Shown here: positions 10,375 to 22,748 of the stretch, piece after piece
Layout: each line of letters starts with the position of its first letter
Numbering within the stretch: position 1 is the stretch's first letter
DNA from: Selaginella moellendorffii
Lineage: Eukaryota > Streptophyta > Lycopodiopsida > Selaginellales > Selaginellaceae
DNA: 64,000 nucleotides
Reading direction: 5' to 3'
NCBI RefSeq assembly: GCF_000143415.4
Contig: NW_003314261.1
Coordinates: 3,960,880 to 4,024,879 of the forward strand
Made by a program: the position numbers and the translations under genes
Notes under the pieces: model-generated
What the model saw: only the letters and a program-made list of their open reading frames with translations
The model's database searches: none
Told to the model about the DNA's origin: nothing

Positions 10375-10415
10375 GTTCGATGTGGGCATCGAACTTCTTC
10401 TATGGGTGGTGGAGT
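10375..10415 (+). promoter_or_regulatory. Hairpin and polypurine tract before the element A 3' LTR
   Basis: GTTCGATG-TGGG-CATCGAAC (10375-10394) is a perfect 8-bp stem with a 4-nt loop. It is followed by the purine-rich GGGTGGTGGAG that ends at the LTR. The polypurine tract primes plus-strand DNA synthesis. The hairpin is repeated in element B (27884-27903), family 2 (21433-21450) and, with compensatory changes, element C (13021-13038). Confidence 0.7.
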
Positions 10416-11561
10416 TGTAAGGAACCGACTCCCGAGATGTCGTAGGCTAAAGGATCCCCAAAAGCTTGACTGACATGACAAAGAGTTCATCGGATGGGAC
10501 CAAGTCGAGGATCAAGTCCAAGACCGACTCTAGGACCGAGTTCGAGATAGAGTCCGGAATCGAATCCGAGACCGACTCGGGGACCGAGTTCGAGTCNNNN
10601 NNNNNNNNNNNNNNNNNNNNNNNNNNNNNNNNNNNNNNNNNNNNNNNNNNNNNNNNNNNNNNNNNNNNNNNNNNNNNNNNNNNNNNNNNNNNNNNNNNNN
10701 NNNNNNNNNNNNNNNNNNNNNNNNNNNNNNNNNNNNNNNNNNNNNNNNNNNNNNNNNNNNNNNNNNNNNNNNNNNNNNNNNNNNNNNNNNNNNNNNNNNN
10801 NNNNNNNNNNNNNNNNNNNNNNNNNNNNNNNNNNNNNNNNNNNNNNNNNNNNNNNNNNNNNNNNNNNNNNNNNNNNNNNNNNNNNNNNNNNNNNNNNNNN
10901 NNNNNNNNNNNNNNTCCAAACCGACTTGAGGTTGGGACTGGGACCGAGGGGCCTTGGGTGGGAGTGAGCATGGACTTGGCTGGTGCCGGAGGGGCCATCC
11001 AAGGAAGTGCTCAAGAGCAGCTCCCACTCCCGAAAGGGAAACCGACTGCGGTGCTCCCGGCTCAGGTGGAGTGGTGCCCCACTTGAGTACCTTGTGGCTC
11101 ATTGGTCCTCGCCCTTCCGGGGGCTTGGGCCTTCCCTTCGGGATGGAAGAGGGGGGTAGAGGTACCCATACCAGGCCGTTAGGCCACGGTGTTTCGCCCC
11201 GACGTCCCGAAGCAAGTGCTGCACCCAAGGCTTGGGATTTAGAGGGTCCCATGATCAAGTCTTGTGGTACCAAGGGGTGTTAGGAATCTGGAGGCTTGGT
11301 GTGCTTGGCTGCTTGTGCCTGCGGGGAGTGTAGCCGAACCTTAAGTCCAGTCTAACCCGGGGAGGGGGATTGGGAGAGATTTGGGAATCCGTAGATGGAT
11401 GGCTAACACTCCGTTGCTCGTGCAGTAAGTAGCTGAAACCAAGTAGGAGCTGGTACCATAGGCGAGAACCTTGGCGAGGGAACTTAGCACGAGCCAAGGC
11501 AGAGTTGGTCGGATAGGCGAGGTAAGCTGGCAAATTGGAAAGGAAAAATTTCTGGCTTAAA
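10416..11561 (+). repeat. Element A 3' LTR, containing an assembly gap
   Basis: It starts TGTAAGG like the 5' LTR. The G-run and most of the minisatellite fall within the run of N. The last six bases are CTTAAA, where the 5' LTR has CTTACA; this would impair integrase recognition if the copy were remobilised. GGCAG follows at once. Confidence 0.88.
10597..10914. other. Assembly gap (318 N)
   Basis: The gap replaces the segment matching 3918-4242 of the 5' LTR (325 bases), so its length is close to expectation. It covers the 12-bp array and the poly-G run, both hard to sequence. Predicted proteins crossing it are meaningless. Confidence 0.98.
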
Positions 11562-12406
11562 GGCAGCTCATCACCCAACACTGGGTACAGTCTTCCTGGG
11601 CCAAACTGGCCTTTCCTGGCCAAACTGGCTTCACTACAGTCCTCCCCCTTACTATTCTTTTGGAGCTTACCAAACCCCCTAGGGTTTGGGAGACAAATGC
11701 TTTGGGCTTTCACCCTCTCAGACTCAAACTCAGACTCAGACTCGGACTCGGACTTGGACTCGGACTCGGACTCGGGCTCGGTCTCGGTCTTGGCCTTGGC
11801 CTCGGTCTCGGTCTCGGTCCTGGTCTCGGTCTCGGTCTCAGTCTCGGTCTCGGTCCCGGTCTCGGTCTTGGTCCTGGTCTCGGTCTCGACCTCGGACTCC
11901 GTCTCGGTCCATCTCAGACTCCGTCTCAGACTCCATCTCAGACTCCATCTTGGACTCCATCTCGGGTCCATCTCGGACTCCATCTTGGACTCCATCTCGG
12001 GTCCATCTTGGACTCCATCTCGGATTCCATCTCGGGTCCATCTTGGACTCCATCTCAGGTCCTTCTCAGACTCCATCTTAGACTCCATCTTGGGTCCACC
12101 TCGGACTCCATTTCGGACTCCATCTCGGGTCCACCTCAGACTCCATCTCGGACTCCATCTCGAGTCCATCTCGGACACTTCCATGTGTCATGTGTTAATC
12201 CTTTTTGGGTCCCTTTTTAGAGCCTCACTTATTGTTCGCTTCATGCTCATTCCTCGAGCACTTTGTTGGGAGTTCCACTTCCGCTCTCGACCTATCAAGT
12301 AGGAGCTTTTAGTCCAAACGTGTTACGCTCGTTTGGCTTTCGCTTCGGCCACTACCACGTGGCACCCTTCTGGCTCCACTTTGGGGCCTAGGGATTTTGT
12401 GTCTCA
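11562..12406 (-). repeat. Family-2 LTR, proximal part with minisatellite
   Basis: This is the continuation of 2885-3735 beyond element A. Read on the minus strand it begins GTGAGACACAAAATCCC near 12406, like 21472-21490. At 11720-12180 it holds a degenerate array of about 12-18 bp units, variants of GGACTCGAGATGGAGTCC on the minus strand. The array grades into GA-rich units of the family-1 type at its left end. The long ORFs on both strands come from this repeat. Confidence 0.7.
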
Positions 12407-13000
12407 CCCCCCCCCGCCCCTTTGAGGAACACACGCTTTGGGCTTTCACCCCAAGCCTCCCTTAATACTAGGAGTTAGTCTTTGGAAAAAACTCGAAACT
12501 TACTAAATATGGAATGGCACTAGAATGTGAATTTGGACATGAGACGAACACCATTGTGTTCAGACCAATCTCTACATTCCGTAGATATGCCAAATGAGAA
12601 AATCTAAACACTTTCCATAAATAGCATTTGAGACCGAAATGAGACTAACACAAAGGGCATGATAGCGAGGGTGTTTGGCAGACACGGTAAGCTATCATTT
12701 AGCGAATATTGAGGGACCAAGCTCAATATTGCGGGGGTTCCCAACACTAGCAAGTGCAAGTCAACGAATGAGTTTCTCTAACCAAGTCAAGTATGCTTGA
12801 CTAAATAGACACTTAGGAATTCCTTCCTTATGCTCATCTAGTCAAGTGCACACGCGAGGACCAATTTCTCAACTAGCTTAGGCGGAGACTGATAACGGGT
12901 CCAACAATACCAACCTCCTGCCATCATAGCAGTAAGGAAAGAATATCCGAAAGGACTGATCGACAGATAACTTTCGATACCCGAAGTCACATTCGCGACA
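12407..13000 (-). repeat. Start of the element C 3' LTR
   Basis: Read on the minus strand it begins TGTCGCGAATGTGACTTCGG at 13000, directly after a polypurine tract. It shares several hundred bases with the inverted copy at 18424-18970. At about 12407-12465 it carries the C-run (poly-G on the minus strand) and the GGGTGAAAGCCCAAAGC module also found in family-1 LTRs. Confidence 0.65.
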
Positions 13001-13038
13001 CTCTCCCCCCCTTAGGGAAGATCGACGTCCTCGTCGAT
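13001..13038 (-). promoter_or_regulatory. Element C polypurine tract and flanking hairpin
   Basis: On the minus strand the hairpin ATCGACG-AGGA-CGTCGAT (13038-13021) is followed by AAGGGGGGGAGAG and then the LTR start at 13000. The layout matches the hairpin and tract of elements A and B. Two stem positions changed on both sides, so pairing is kept. Confidence 0.7.
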
Positions 13039-16000
13039 GTATACTCCAGTCTAGAATACTACCAAAGAAACAACTCCAGAAAAAAGTTCACGGTACTCAA
13101 ATTATGTGAGAAATGCACCGACTTAAATGAGTTAAGGGGTAACCTCTTTGTCTAACACGGATGCGCTACCAACTCAGACACCTTCCGGCCGTTGCCGACA
13201 AGGAAATGACCAATGGAGTCAACCACCCTTGCTGCTCTGGGAGTCACCCAGCTTACAAAAGTGTGATATGCCCCTGCCCGCAAGGACATAGAGAGAAGCC
13301 AAAAGCCCTAACCCTCCTAAGCAAAGAAACCAAACCCGTCAGTAAGGTTTAAATAGACTACTATCAACAAGCAGTTAGAGTTGTTTACATGGCCACGCCC
13401 TTTGAATGGAATAAGGAACATCCACAGAGAGGCAGGTTATGTGACCAGTCGACAGTAGCTACCCCATGACTAGAGGTTTCAACATGCACACGAAGTGCCG
13501 AAGCCAGTTTGCCTATACTAGCCCAAACTCAAAGATTAATATATAGACTATATCAAAGTTATAGACAATGATATCTTAGAGATGTAATTATCAGTGAATA
13601 AAGCTTAGATTAGAACACAAAAGTATTCCAGGTAAGTTATCATCCAATAAACTAGTATTACAGTATAAGAACCACCAAGATCACTATCTTTGGAAAACAA
13701 AGGATTCACCATTCAACAAAATTCAATAGCAAGTATATCATCAAGTAAACTCAATAAACTCAATGAGAAAACTTAACTACTAAAGATTGTAAACAGTATA
13801 CTAAACAACTTACGAAAGATAACTCAAAAAACACAAAGTATCCTTAACTGACAAGCACAATGCTCGCAAATGTATCACCCGAAAGAAATATCATCTTAAT
13901 CTATCAAGACTAACTCGAGTAACAATCAACAAAACAGAATGACTGTGGTAAGACCAACAAACACTTAGTTATGCCAACCATCACAAAAGTCAATCTAAAT
14001 AGATCCTGGTCAACAATACCAAGGAACCAGAGTTGCTTAAACAAGTGTCAGCAACGTCCTATCGATATCTCAAACCCAAAAGACCAATCCAAAGCAAACC
14101 ACAAAGAACATGTGGTAGTGCGAAAAGCCATAAGCCATTAAAGAGAACAACTAACCATCATGAAAGATCATCAATCATCCCATCAATAAAGAGATGCATA
14201 AGCATTGTTGAATAAAAAATCACCATCCCGAAGAATGGCAAATCATTCTATACCAACAATAATCAAGAAAAACCTTTTGACAAGAATAATCAACTATCCT
14301 ATATGATAATCAATTATCACCAATGATTGCTAGATGCAAAAGCCAACTTCAACATCGAAGCTAACAAGCCAAAATGCCTTCCCCAACAACTTCTAACAAA
14401 TGGAATAATGAGCATGAAACTCAAAGAATCAAAAGTTTGAAGAAGCTTATATCTAAGTCGTGCCTAACAATGATCACAAGTCTTGCATTAACTAACTTCA
14501 ATATTAAAAAAAAAATCATGGTGCAACCCACAATATCTTTCTCAACACATTTATAAGCTAAACTTCATAATGCCAAAGCTAATGAAGAGCATGTCTGCAT
14601 CAATCCAAAAGTTAAGCATAACGAAGCTATGCTCAACAAGTAATCACTAAACAATCCTCCATAAATCCATCTATAGAAAACGTAACTCACTTCATAACAA
14701 GCACAAGAAGAATCATCAATGATCGATATATCCCAACTAAAATTCAATAAGGATTCAATCACTTCAATATCAATCACTAACTCCTCCTCTCATAAAGTTA
14801 GTATAGTCCGGAACTAAATTACTCTTCAAGGAAAAGCCAAAGCTCAACCCCTACTAGACAATCTCGTCAAAAACACAATTAACTCAACTTGCCACTCAGT
14901 TCATTTGAACGTCAATACAGTTGCTAACTAGCAAATGTATGAATGCCAACAACACAAAGAAGCTAAATTATCAACACTATCTTCATCGAGACTATGAAAC
15001 TCGATATCAATCTTTGGAAGGATATCTCATTTCATTGGAATCTCAACATCAACAATGTCAACAACAAGACATCACTTTAATGCCACCAACACCATAACAA
15101 AGCTAGAAGAAAGCACGAGTGAATCACCACTCAAAACTCTCTAACAACCAAACTAACCAAAGTCAAAGATACTTTAGTCAGTATCTGAGACTAATCCTCC
15201 AACAAAACTCAGTTACAGATAACACTTCATCAAGGAGTGATTCACCATGTCCAAGATTCAATGGAATCCAACACCATAGACTAAACGTCATCAAATGATA
15301 TTGCCAAAGATAGAATCGATATGCCAACATGGAAAACCCATATAAGTTTAACGACACGATCCTCCGCAACACCATTCGGTAAAGCAAGCCCATCACTGCT
15401 AATCATCACCGAGCGAAGCAAGTGTCAAACAGTCCTCAACAAAGTCTACAAGCAATCACTAGTTGCAAAACAACCAACAATCGCTCTTCAACTTGCCTAC
15501 ACAAGACCCAAACACTAAACTTACGTCATCAAGTTATATACTTGTTCAACAGTAACGAAATACCTCAGGTATGAGATAAAAGTTCATGGACAAGCACAAA
15601 CTAAATGACCACTCGAATCCAATTCAACCGCAATAAACTCACTAATGCATTTATAGCTCTGAGCATGCCTTAAAGAGGCTAGCTATGCGATCAACACTCA
15701 GTTGAAACTAAAGTGAAGACCATGAGATGGACTCATATCGGTACACAACCTCCTCATAGACAAAGTTATAGTATGGGTACTAACATCTTAACCTTAAACA
15801 ACTAAGTTGGACATCACCATCCTCAACCAAGGCACAAGGCCACTAAGACCAAGTCAAGATCAGTGAGAGCTCACTACTCTTATAGAGTCTTAATGAAATG
15901 CAAAGTGCAACCTGCCACCAAACACAACGCTATAGAAGAAAGGCACAAGGGTCACCTTTCTTAGAAATGTGCAACAGCCACTTTTCTACACCAACTCTAG

Positions 16001-17877
16001 ACTCTATCCAACTCAATTGCCTTAGCTTCAAAAGTCAGCATCCCTTTCGGCTGCATCATACAAACTATTTACTAAGGTCTAAGTCAACCAAAATCAACTC
16101 CAACCCCTTCACTAGTTTGTATTGGCTTTCGAAGATGAAATGGTTTTCGGGCAAAGTGATCAACAGATCAATCATTGGAGAAGTCGAAGAAAATTTGTGG
16201 AAAATTTTCCATCCTAGAGAAAGAATGACTCTTAGTCCAGGATTGCAAACTTTCAAGACTCAACCAACTTCCTCCTACTAACAACTTCACATAGGTTCAC
16301 CTCAAAACAAATTCTCATGACCCATAATATGCTTAAGCATCGAACATCTTTGCCCATTTTTCCGATATCCAACACCAACATCCACAAAAAATGCAAAATG
16401 AACATCTAAGGCTTGATCACGAAGACCACATCTTCGGATATTCACCTTTGCACTAACACTTTTCTTCAACCACCTTCAAGATCTAATATGAAGCCAAAAC
16501 ACTAACAAGAAAAATAACATGGAAAATCAAGCTTTAAGGAAAATTCCTCACCACTCGAAATAACAATGCCACTTCCACCAACACTAGTGCTAGTGATGTT
16601 AATGCCTCAACTACCTTTTCCAACACCCTAAGAAACAAAGTACCTACTTAAGCTTAGCATAATGGACCACCATCGAGAATCCAGTCAAAGCCACTACAAT
16701 GTTACTTCGTGCAAGTAGATTAGCTTCACCATCAACCACTTTGGGGTTGATCATCGTTTAACCAAGCAATTTTGTAAACACATTGCTCATTATTATATGG
16801 ATATGATATAAGTATCACAATGACTTGATCATCAATCGAGAAACACTACGAGCAACGCCCATGTCATTACCACCAAGGTTTACGTAAGTATCAAGTGTCA
16901 ACTCAATTCAATAAAATGCAACATAAATGCCATACTTCACTGATAGAGATTTACAACACTAAACACCACTAACTTTTGTTCACAACATGGACAAGCTCAT
17001 GCCACTCTCTTTCCGACCAAACTCAAAACTAATCCAACACCAAGCTACTCAAAGAGCAATAACAAGGTTCCCCAGAAAAGAATTAAGCATTGTAACCTAA
17101 ATCTTCCAATAGCAAGCCTAGATAAAATGGTATAGCACTTCACCGCTATCCATCCCACAACTCACCATTGTAAGACCATCATCTCCAATATGCATCAAGA
17201 TAGGGACTCTTATTTGCATGATGTGAACACGAGCAATGAGTTAACACCTTGTTGCAAATCATCTCTCCAAGAAGAGAAAATGATTTACGTGTTTGATCCT
17301 TCGTCCTTGATGACTCTCTTTCCGACCTCATCTTGACTAAATCTCAAGCTTGCGTTCGCACTGCCTTCAGTTCAATCCAAGAAAAGTTTATGAGAGAGCA
17401 TGGCAATGATTACTTAAATCAATAGACCAATCCCCACAGTCTTGACTGATTCACCCATAATCATGCCTAAGAAGGATCCACTAGTGCCGTGCTAAACAGT
17501 TATGGACCAGCCTATTTGCCACTCATAACAAACCCAGGGAAGGTTTACTTTCACCCTTGGTATATGGAACAACTCATGGAACCACCAATAGGCTAACATT
17601 AATCCTGCCAACTCAAAGTGTAACCTCGAGTTGCTAATGTGCCTCACTCACGAGCCCAAGCAAAAACTCATGCAAACGGAACACCTCAATTCATCTTATG
17701 AGCCCAAGAGCAAGCTCACATTATCACGGTACAAAAAGGTAACAAAAACCATACCTAAGGAACAACTGCAAAGTCTTTGCACCCAAATGTGTACCCACTC
17801 AGATCATCATTTTCATCTCTGTGTATACAACGAGACTAGTTGCCCAATCTCATTGGATAGTACTCGCTGAGACTCAT

Positions 17878-17889
17878 CCTTTGATACCA
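17878..17889 (-). promoter_or_regulatory. Primer-binding site of element C
   Basis: On the minus strand TGGTATCAAAGG lies two bases after the LTR end GCTACA at 17892. It is a degenerate match to the initiator-tRNA-Met complement, as in elements A and B. Confidence 0.65.
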
Positions 17890-17891
17890 AA

Positions 17892-18423
17892 TGTAGCGCA
17901 CATGGTTTTTACCCTTTATCCTATGGTGATTTACCATAGGATAACACCACGAAGCGGAACCTAACCCTCTTTGTGCCACGTGTCACATGCCACATGTCCA
18001 AAAGACAGTGGTGTGGAACCCGTGGTTCAAGGCCTTGGGCCACTAAATGAAAGAACGGTGCCAAACTCCCCAGCATGGAGCCAAAGAGCGAAGGAACCGG
18101 ACCACAGAGCAACTCCCGAGCATAAAGCCCAAGGAGTGAAGGGACAGGAGCCCGAAGCGACTTGGAACAGTCCTGGAGCAACCAGCATCCCAATGCCAGG
18201 ACCAGCACGCAAAATGGAGCCAAACGGAGTTTGGCACTATTTCAGCATACCGGTGGCCTAACATGAGGATATGGGTACTCCACCAGCTAACATAAATGGA
18301 ATTTGGGCTTAGACCCAAGCCGGACGCAGAACAAGGACAGGCACGCAAGCGGGAGCTAGACTATGCCTCAGGTTGGTCAGTTATGCCCGACCTACCCACT
18401 ATCCCTACTATATATTTGGAACT
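17892..18423 (-). repeat. 3' portion of the element C 5' LTR
   Basis: On the minus strand it ends GCTACA at 17892 beside the primer-binding site. It is homologous to 2344-2876 and, in strongly decayed form, 49243-49490. At 18424 it is joined to the LTR start in the opposite orientation, so this LTR has been rearranged. Confidence 0.65.
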
Positions 18424-18990
18424 GTTGTAAATATGACTTCGGGTATTGAAAGTTACTTGTCGGCTAGTCCTTATGGACACTCTTTCCTTACTGCTATGAT
18501 GGCAGGAGGTCGATATTGCTGGACCTTTTATCAGTCTCTCTTATGCTAGTGGAGTTAACTGGGCATTTCGAGTGTACTTAGACCGGATGAGCATAAGGAT
18601 GGAATTTTTACGTATTATTAGCTAAACATACTTAGCCCAGTAAGGAGTTCCCGTCTTGTTTTGTCTTGCACTTGCTAGTGACAAATTGAGACTAGTCCCT
18701 CAATATCGCTACATGATAGCTTACTGTGTCTGCCAAACACCCTCGCTATCATGCCCTTTGTGTTAGTCTCATTTTGGTCCCAAATGCTATTTATGGAAAG
18801 TGTCCAGATTTGCTCATTTGGCATATCTACAGAATGTAGAGATTGACCTGAACACCATGGTGTTCGTCCCGTGTCCAAATTCGCAATCTAGGCATATTCT
18901 ATATTTAATAAGTTTCAAGCTTGTCCCACAGACTAACTCTTGGTAGTAAGGGAGGCTTGGGGTGAAAGTGTTATCTAATGTCCAAGGTTG
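18424..18990 (+). repeat. LTR start segment, inverted copy of 12420-13000
   Basis: It begins TGTTGTAAATATGACTTCGG in plus orientation and runs parallel to the reverse complement of 12420-13000. It directly abuts the minus-strand LTR end block 17892-18423. This could be the 5' LTR start of a separate plus-strand element or an inversion within element C. Confidence 0.55.
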
Positions 18991-21472
18991 TGAAGACGAG
19001 AGAAGTCTTTCCATCTGAATTGGACAAAGCCAAAAAGGGATTTAGGCAAAGTTAGTGATGGGTATATAAAGGCCCATAAATAACAACGTTAATCCTGGTG
19101 TGTGGGACTACAAGGTGAGCATACCTAGATTAAGGAACCACTCCCTAGGCTATTTGGTAGGTTCATCCTTAAGAATACTTGCTAAAGCATGGTAAAAAGT
19201 GCAAAGTTATCCTCTTAGTCTAAAGAAGAATAACCGAAAGAAATGTGTAAGGCCAAAAGCAAGTAATAAAAGGATAGAACTGAATCATAAGAATTGAAGA
19301 GCATAATCAAAGGTGGTTATGCAAATTTGGCAGTGGAGAATCAAGTGAGTGCTCAAATATATTGTTATTAGCAACCGTGATCCATGGAGAGTATAAAATA
19401 TGGAATTATCCATGTTAGACCGTATGATAATTAAAAAGTTTATCAAAGGAGAGACCTTAGTAAGCTAAGAGATAGAGTTCCTTTAAGGTTTCCAAAGACA
19501 ATTCTAAGTAACTTAGTACTTAGAAAACTAAGTGTAAATGGTTCATAGAACATGCAAAATCAAAGTGGCACAATAGAAGTGTGGTCTTGAAACTTGCCAT
19601 AAGGCAAAACTATCAAGTTGGGAAAGTAGTTCCCAAGTGTTCAAAAGGATGGCTTTGAACAAAAGTTAATAGTCAAGGACTTTCACGCTTATGCATAAAA
19701 CCATATTATGTTAGTTAGATGACTTGTTAAGCGAGATTGGCAAATCGAGGGAACAAATACTCTAGTTGAAGGTACTAACTTAAAAAAAGGTGGCCCATAA
19801 GGCTGAGCATGGAGGAGTCCATGCATGATCACAGACTTGTCAAGTGAGAGGATTTGGTAGTTCGGAGGAACTAGATTCCTAAGCTGTAATCTATAGCGTG
19901 CTTTAAGTATAAATTAGTGCACTGGCGTAGGGAGTCACGCTAAACATCTTGAGTGATGCTGTCTGTAAATGCATATACAGAGGTTAGGTTCCAGTCCCGA
20001 CCCTCTAGTGCTTGGGTTCAAGTCCCAACTCACTAGGGCGTGGTGATGGTTTGGAATATAAAGACACTCATTTTTCGGTGGTCATAGATTCTCAGTAAGG
20101 AGACTAGCTTGGGCACATTGTCAAGTGGGGGATACCTTAGAGTCATAATGCACGGTATATCTAACTTAAACACTTTAGTGCAAGAGGGCACTAAAGATAT
20201 AGTGAATGAGATGGAAACACCTAATCTCAATTGTTATGGACCCTTCGCTGGAGGGGCTAGCTTGGGTGCACCGCCAAATGTGGGGGATGCCCCCAGGGTT
20301 ATGGTCAACAAATTAAAAGTTTGGAAAACCTAGCATCTATTAGCAAACCTGTTAAGGTGTCAAGGTTAGATCAGTAAGTGATCTTAGATTTAAGCAAGGA
20401 CGAAGTCCTTGTGAGGTTAAGAAATAAAGTTCTTAATTCAAAGTGTTGATTTGGACTATTAATAACAGTGTGGCTTAGTCAAGGTGACCAAGTGGGAAGG
20501 ACACATAAGGGAAAGAAACTGCAACAATATAATGGTATTGTGAGTTCAAGAAAATAGTCTCTAAAGAAGGACTCATGAGTGGGTTGCAAGGTTAAGACAT
20601 AGATAGAGCCTATAACAGAAAATATTGATGAGACTTACTAGGGGTGAACACCTTCTAGATTTGGCAAAGTAAAGCCTTTGCTATAGAACCAAAAGGATAC
20701 CTCAAGGAATGGAGGTAGTGATCTTATATTGTTTGGTGCAACAATCAAAGGATAGGAACAAAAAACTAATGGCCAAAAAAGGACTATGAGAATCATTGGA
20801 AAGAGTCTAAATAACAAAGTTGGGTAAGGAACACTAATATATTAAATGCTAATGAATTGTGGGAAAGGCAATATAAATGGATTCCAAAATGCTCTAATTT
20901 GGGAAAGTGGAAGTTCCAAGGGAGGGAGCAGTAAGATAGCCAAATGATAGGGTTATGGATAGCCTTAGCACAAATTACAATAACTAAAACTTAGTGCTTA
21001 AGATGGCACAAAATAGAAGAGAAGTTGATGATGCCCTTAAATAGAGAATTTCCTGGGATGAGGAAGTGGAGTTGGCACAACATATGAAATGCAAGGTGTC
21101 GGAGACACCTAGGAAATTGACTTTGAAAAGTCAAAAATTAAAAGTTCCAAAGTGCGATGGTTATGCTAGTAAAGGCTGAAGCTACTTTGGAATGAATAGT
21201 CAAATTGAAATAGAGATGGTGTCTTTAGCATATTTAGTATGAACTAAATGAACAAAAGGGGAAGGACCACTATAAGTGGTCTAATAAGTCTCTAAGTTGG
21301 AGAGATTATGCTTCTTAGAGGATGGACAAGGCATGGTGAGCCTTCGGTGTCAAACTATTGATGAATATTGACTAGATGCCAAGGATGGAAAGGGTAATAC
21401 ATGTTAGTGTTACTTTATAAAATGGTGTATCATTCGATGAGGACATCGAACTTCATCTATAGGTGGTGGAGT
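18991..21472 (+). mobile_element. Non-coding internal region of a family-2 retroelement
   Basis: No Gag or Pol similarity is visible. A TATA-like TATATAAA is at 19063-19070. Positions 19930-20330 hold a decayed version of the 3' untranslated block of elements A and B, including two tRNA T-arm-like motifs. The region ends with the hairpin TTCGATG-AGGA-CATCGAA (21433-21450) and the tract GGTGGTGGAG before the LTR at 21473. I infer a non-autonomous relative that shares cis-acting 3' sequences with A and B. Confidence 0.55.
21433..21472 (+). promoter_or_regulatory. Family-2 hairpin and polypurine tract
   Basis: A 7-bp stem with AGGA loop is followed by GGTGGTGGAGT, directly before the LTR that begins TGTGAGAC at 21473. 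It is nearly the same block as in elements A and B although the LTR that follows differs. Confidence 0.6.
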
Positions 21473-21612
21473 TGTGAGACATAAAATCCCTAAACCCCAA
21501 AGAAGAGTTGAAAGGGTGCTATGTGGTAATGGTTGAGGCGGAAGTTAAATGTGTAACACATATGGACTAAAAGCTCTAACTCGAAAACTCAAAAGCGGGA
21601 GTGGAACTCCCG
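21473..21612 (+). repeat. Family-2 LTR, left part, interrupted by element B
   Basis: It begins TGTGAGACATAAAATCCC and matches the reverse complement of about 12270-12406. Element B interrupts it after TCCCG (21608-21612). The LTR resumes at 29072. Confidence 0.7.
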
Positions 21613-22689
21613 TGTAAGGAACCGACTCTCCGAGATGTCGTAGGCTAAAGGATCCCCGAAAGCATGACCGAAATGACAAAGAGTTCATCGGATGGGACCG
21701 AGTCGAAGATCGAGTCCAAGATCGACTCTGAGACCGAGTTCGAGATAGAGTCCGGGATCGAGTCCGAGACCGAATCGGAGACCGAGTTCGAGACCGAGTT
21801 CGAGACCGAGTTCGAGATCGAGTTCGAAATCGAGTCCGAGACCGAGTCCGAAGTCGGGTCCGAGATCGAGTCCGAGATCAATTCTGAGACTAAGTCCACA
21901 TACTAATACAGCTCAAGGGGTGAAAGCCCAAAGCGTGTGTCTCCCGGGGGGGGGGCTACAAGGGGTTCCAAAAGTATAGTAGGGATAGTGAGGTCCAGGA
22001 ACCAGTCTTGAAGGAACTCTCCAATGGGGCTTCCAACTGACTTGAGGTTGAGACTGGGGCAGAGGGGTCTTGGGTGGGAGTGAGCATGGGCTTGAGTGGT
22101 GCTGGAGGGGCCACCCAGGGAAGTGCTCAAGAGCAGCTCCCACTCCCGAAAGGGAAACCGACTGCGGTGCTCCCGGCTCATGTGGAGTGGTGCCCCACGT
22201 GAGTACTTTGTGGCTCATTGGTCCTCACCCTTCCTAGGGGCTTGGGCCTTCCCTTCGGGATGGAAGTGGGGGGGTAGAGGTACTCATACTGGGCCGTTAG
22301 GCCACGGTGTTTCGCCCCGATGTCCCGAAGCAAGTCCTGCACCCAAGGCTTGGGATTTAGAGGGTCCCATGATCAAGTCTTGTGGTACCAAGGGGTGTTA
22401 GGAATCTAGAGGCTTGGTGTGCTTGGCTGCTTGTGCCTGCAGGGAGTGTAGCCGAACCTTAAGTCCAGTCTAATCCGGGGAGGGGGATTGGGAGAGATTT
22501 GGGAATCTGTAGATGGATGGCTAACATTCCGTTGCTCGTGTAGTGAGTAGCTGAAACCAAGTAGGACCAAGTAGGAGCTGGTACCATAGGCGAGAAGCTT
22601 GGCAAGGGAACTTATCACAAGCCAAGGCAGAGTTGGTCGGATAGACGAGGTAAGCTGGCAAATTGGAAAGGAAAAATTTGTGGCTTACA
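21613..22689 (+). repeat. Element B 5' LTR
   Basis: This LTR is 1077 bp, TGTAAG to CTTACA. The 12-bp array (about 21690-21890) is shorter than in the 3' copy and the G-run near 21945 is shorter than in A. It is followed by a primer-binding site identical to that of A at 22693-22704. Confidence 0.9.
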
Positions 22690-22692
22690 ATT

Positions 22693-22704
22693 TGGTATCG
22701 GAGC
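22693..22704 (+). promoter_or_regulatory. Primer-binding site of element B
   Basis: TGGTATCGGAGC, identical in sequence and position to element A, complementary (one mismatch) to the 3' end of initiator tRNA-Met. Confidence 0.85.
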
Positions 22705-22748
22705 CTTTTCCTTAGTTCTAGCGAAGGATAGAGGCGGATTGCTGGGAG

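Larger units (their letters stand above)
3736..11561 (+). mobile_element. Element A: chromodomain Ty3/gypsy LTR retrotransposon
   Basis: This is a complete but inactive element of about 7.8 kb. Its order is LTR, primer-binding site, Gag, protease, reverse transcriptase, RNase H, integrase, chromodomain, polypurine tract, LTR. The order with integrase last and the chromodomain place it in Ty3/gypsy chromoviruses. Over the roughly 620 alignable bases next to the 3' end, the two LTRs differ at only about nine positions, so insertion was recent. It is flanked by GGCAG and lies inside a minus-strand family-2 LTR. Damage includes TGA at 5417, TAG at 8126 and a MITE at 8278-8565. The 3' LTR terminus reads CTTAAA instead of CTTACA. 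Confidence 0.92.
13001..17891 (-). mobile_element. Element C internal region, non-coding
   Basis: About 4.9 kb lies between a polypurine tract (right of 13000) and a primer-binding site (17878-17889), both in minus orientation. It has no Gag or Pol similarity in any frame; the longest ORF is 127 codons and unrecognised. That is the design of a large non-autonomous LTR derivative, which would need proteins from another element. A tRNA-like segment lies at 13141-13179 on the minus strand (AGTTGGTAGCGC followed by an anticodon-like stem). Diverged copies of its right half are at 443-2343 and 46450-47190. Confidence 0.6.

Noticed and set aside
10447-11273. Long ORFs across 10597-10914
   Set aside because: They are open only because N codons were not read as stops.
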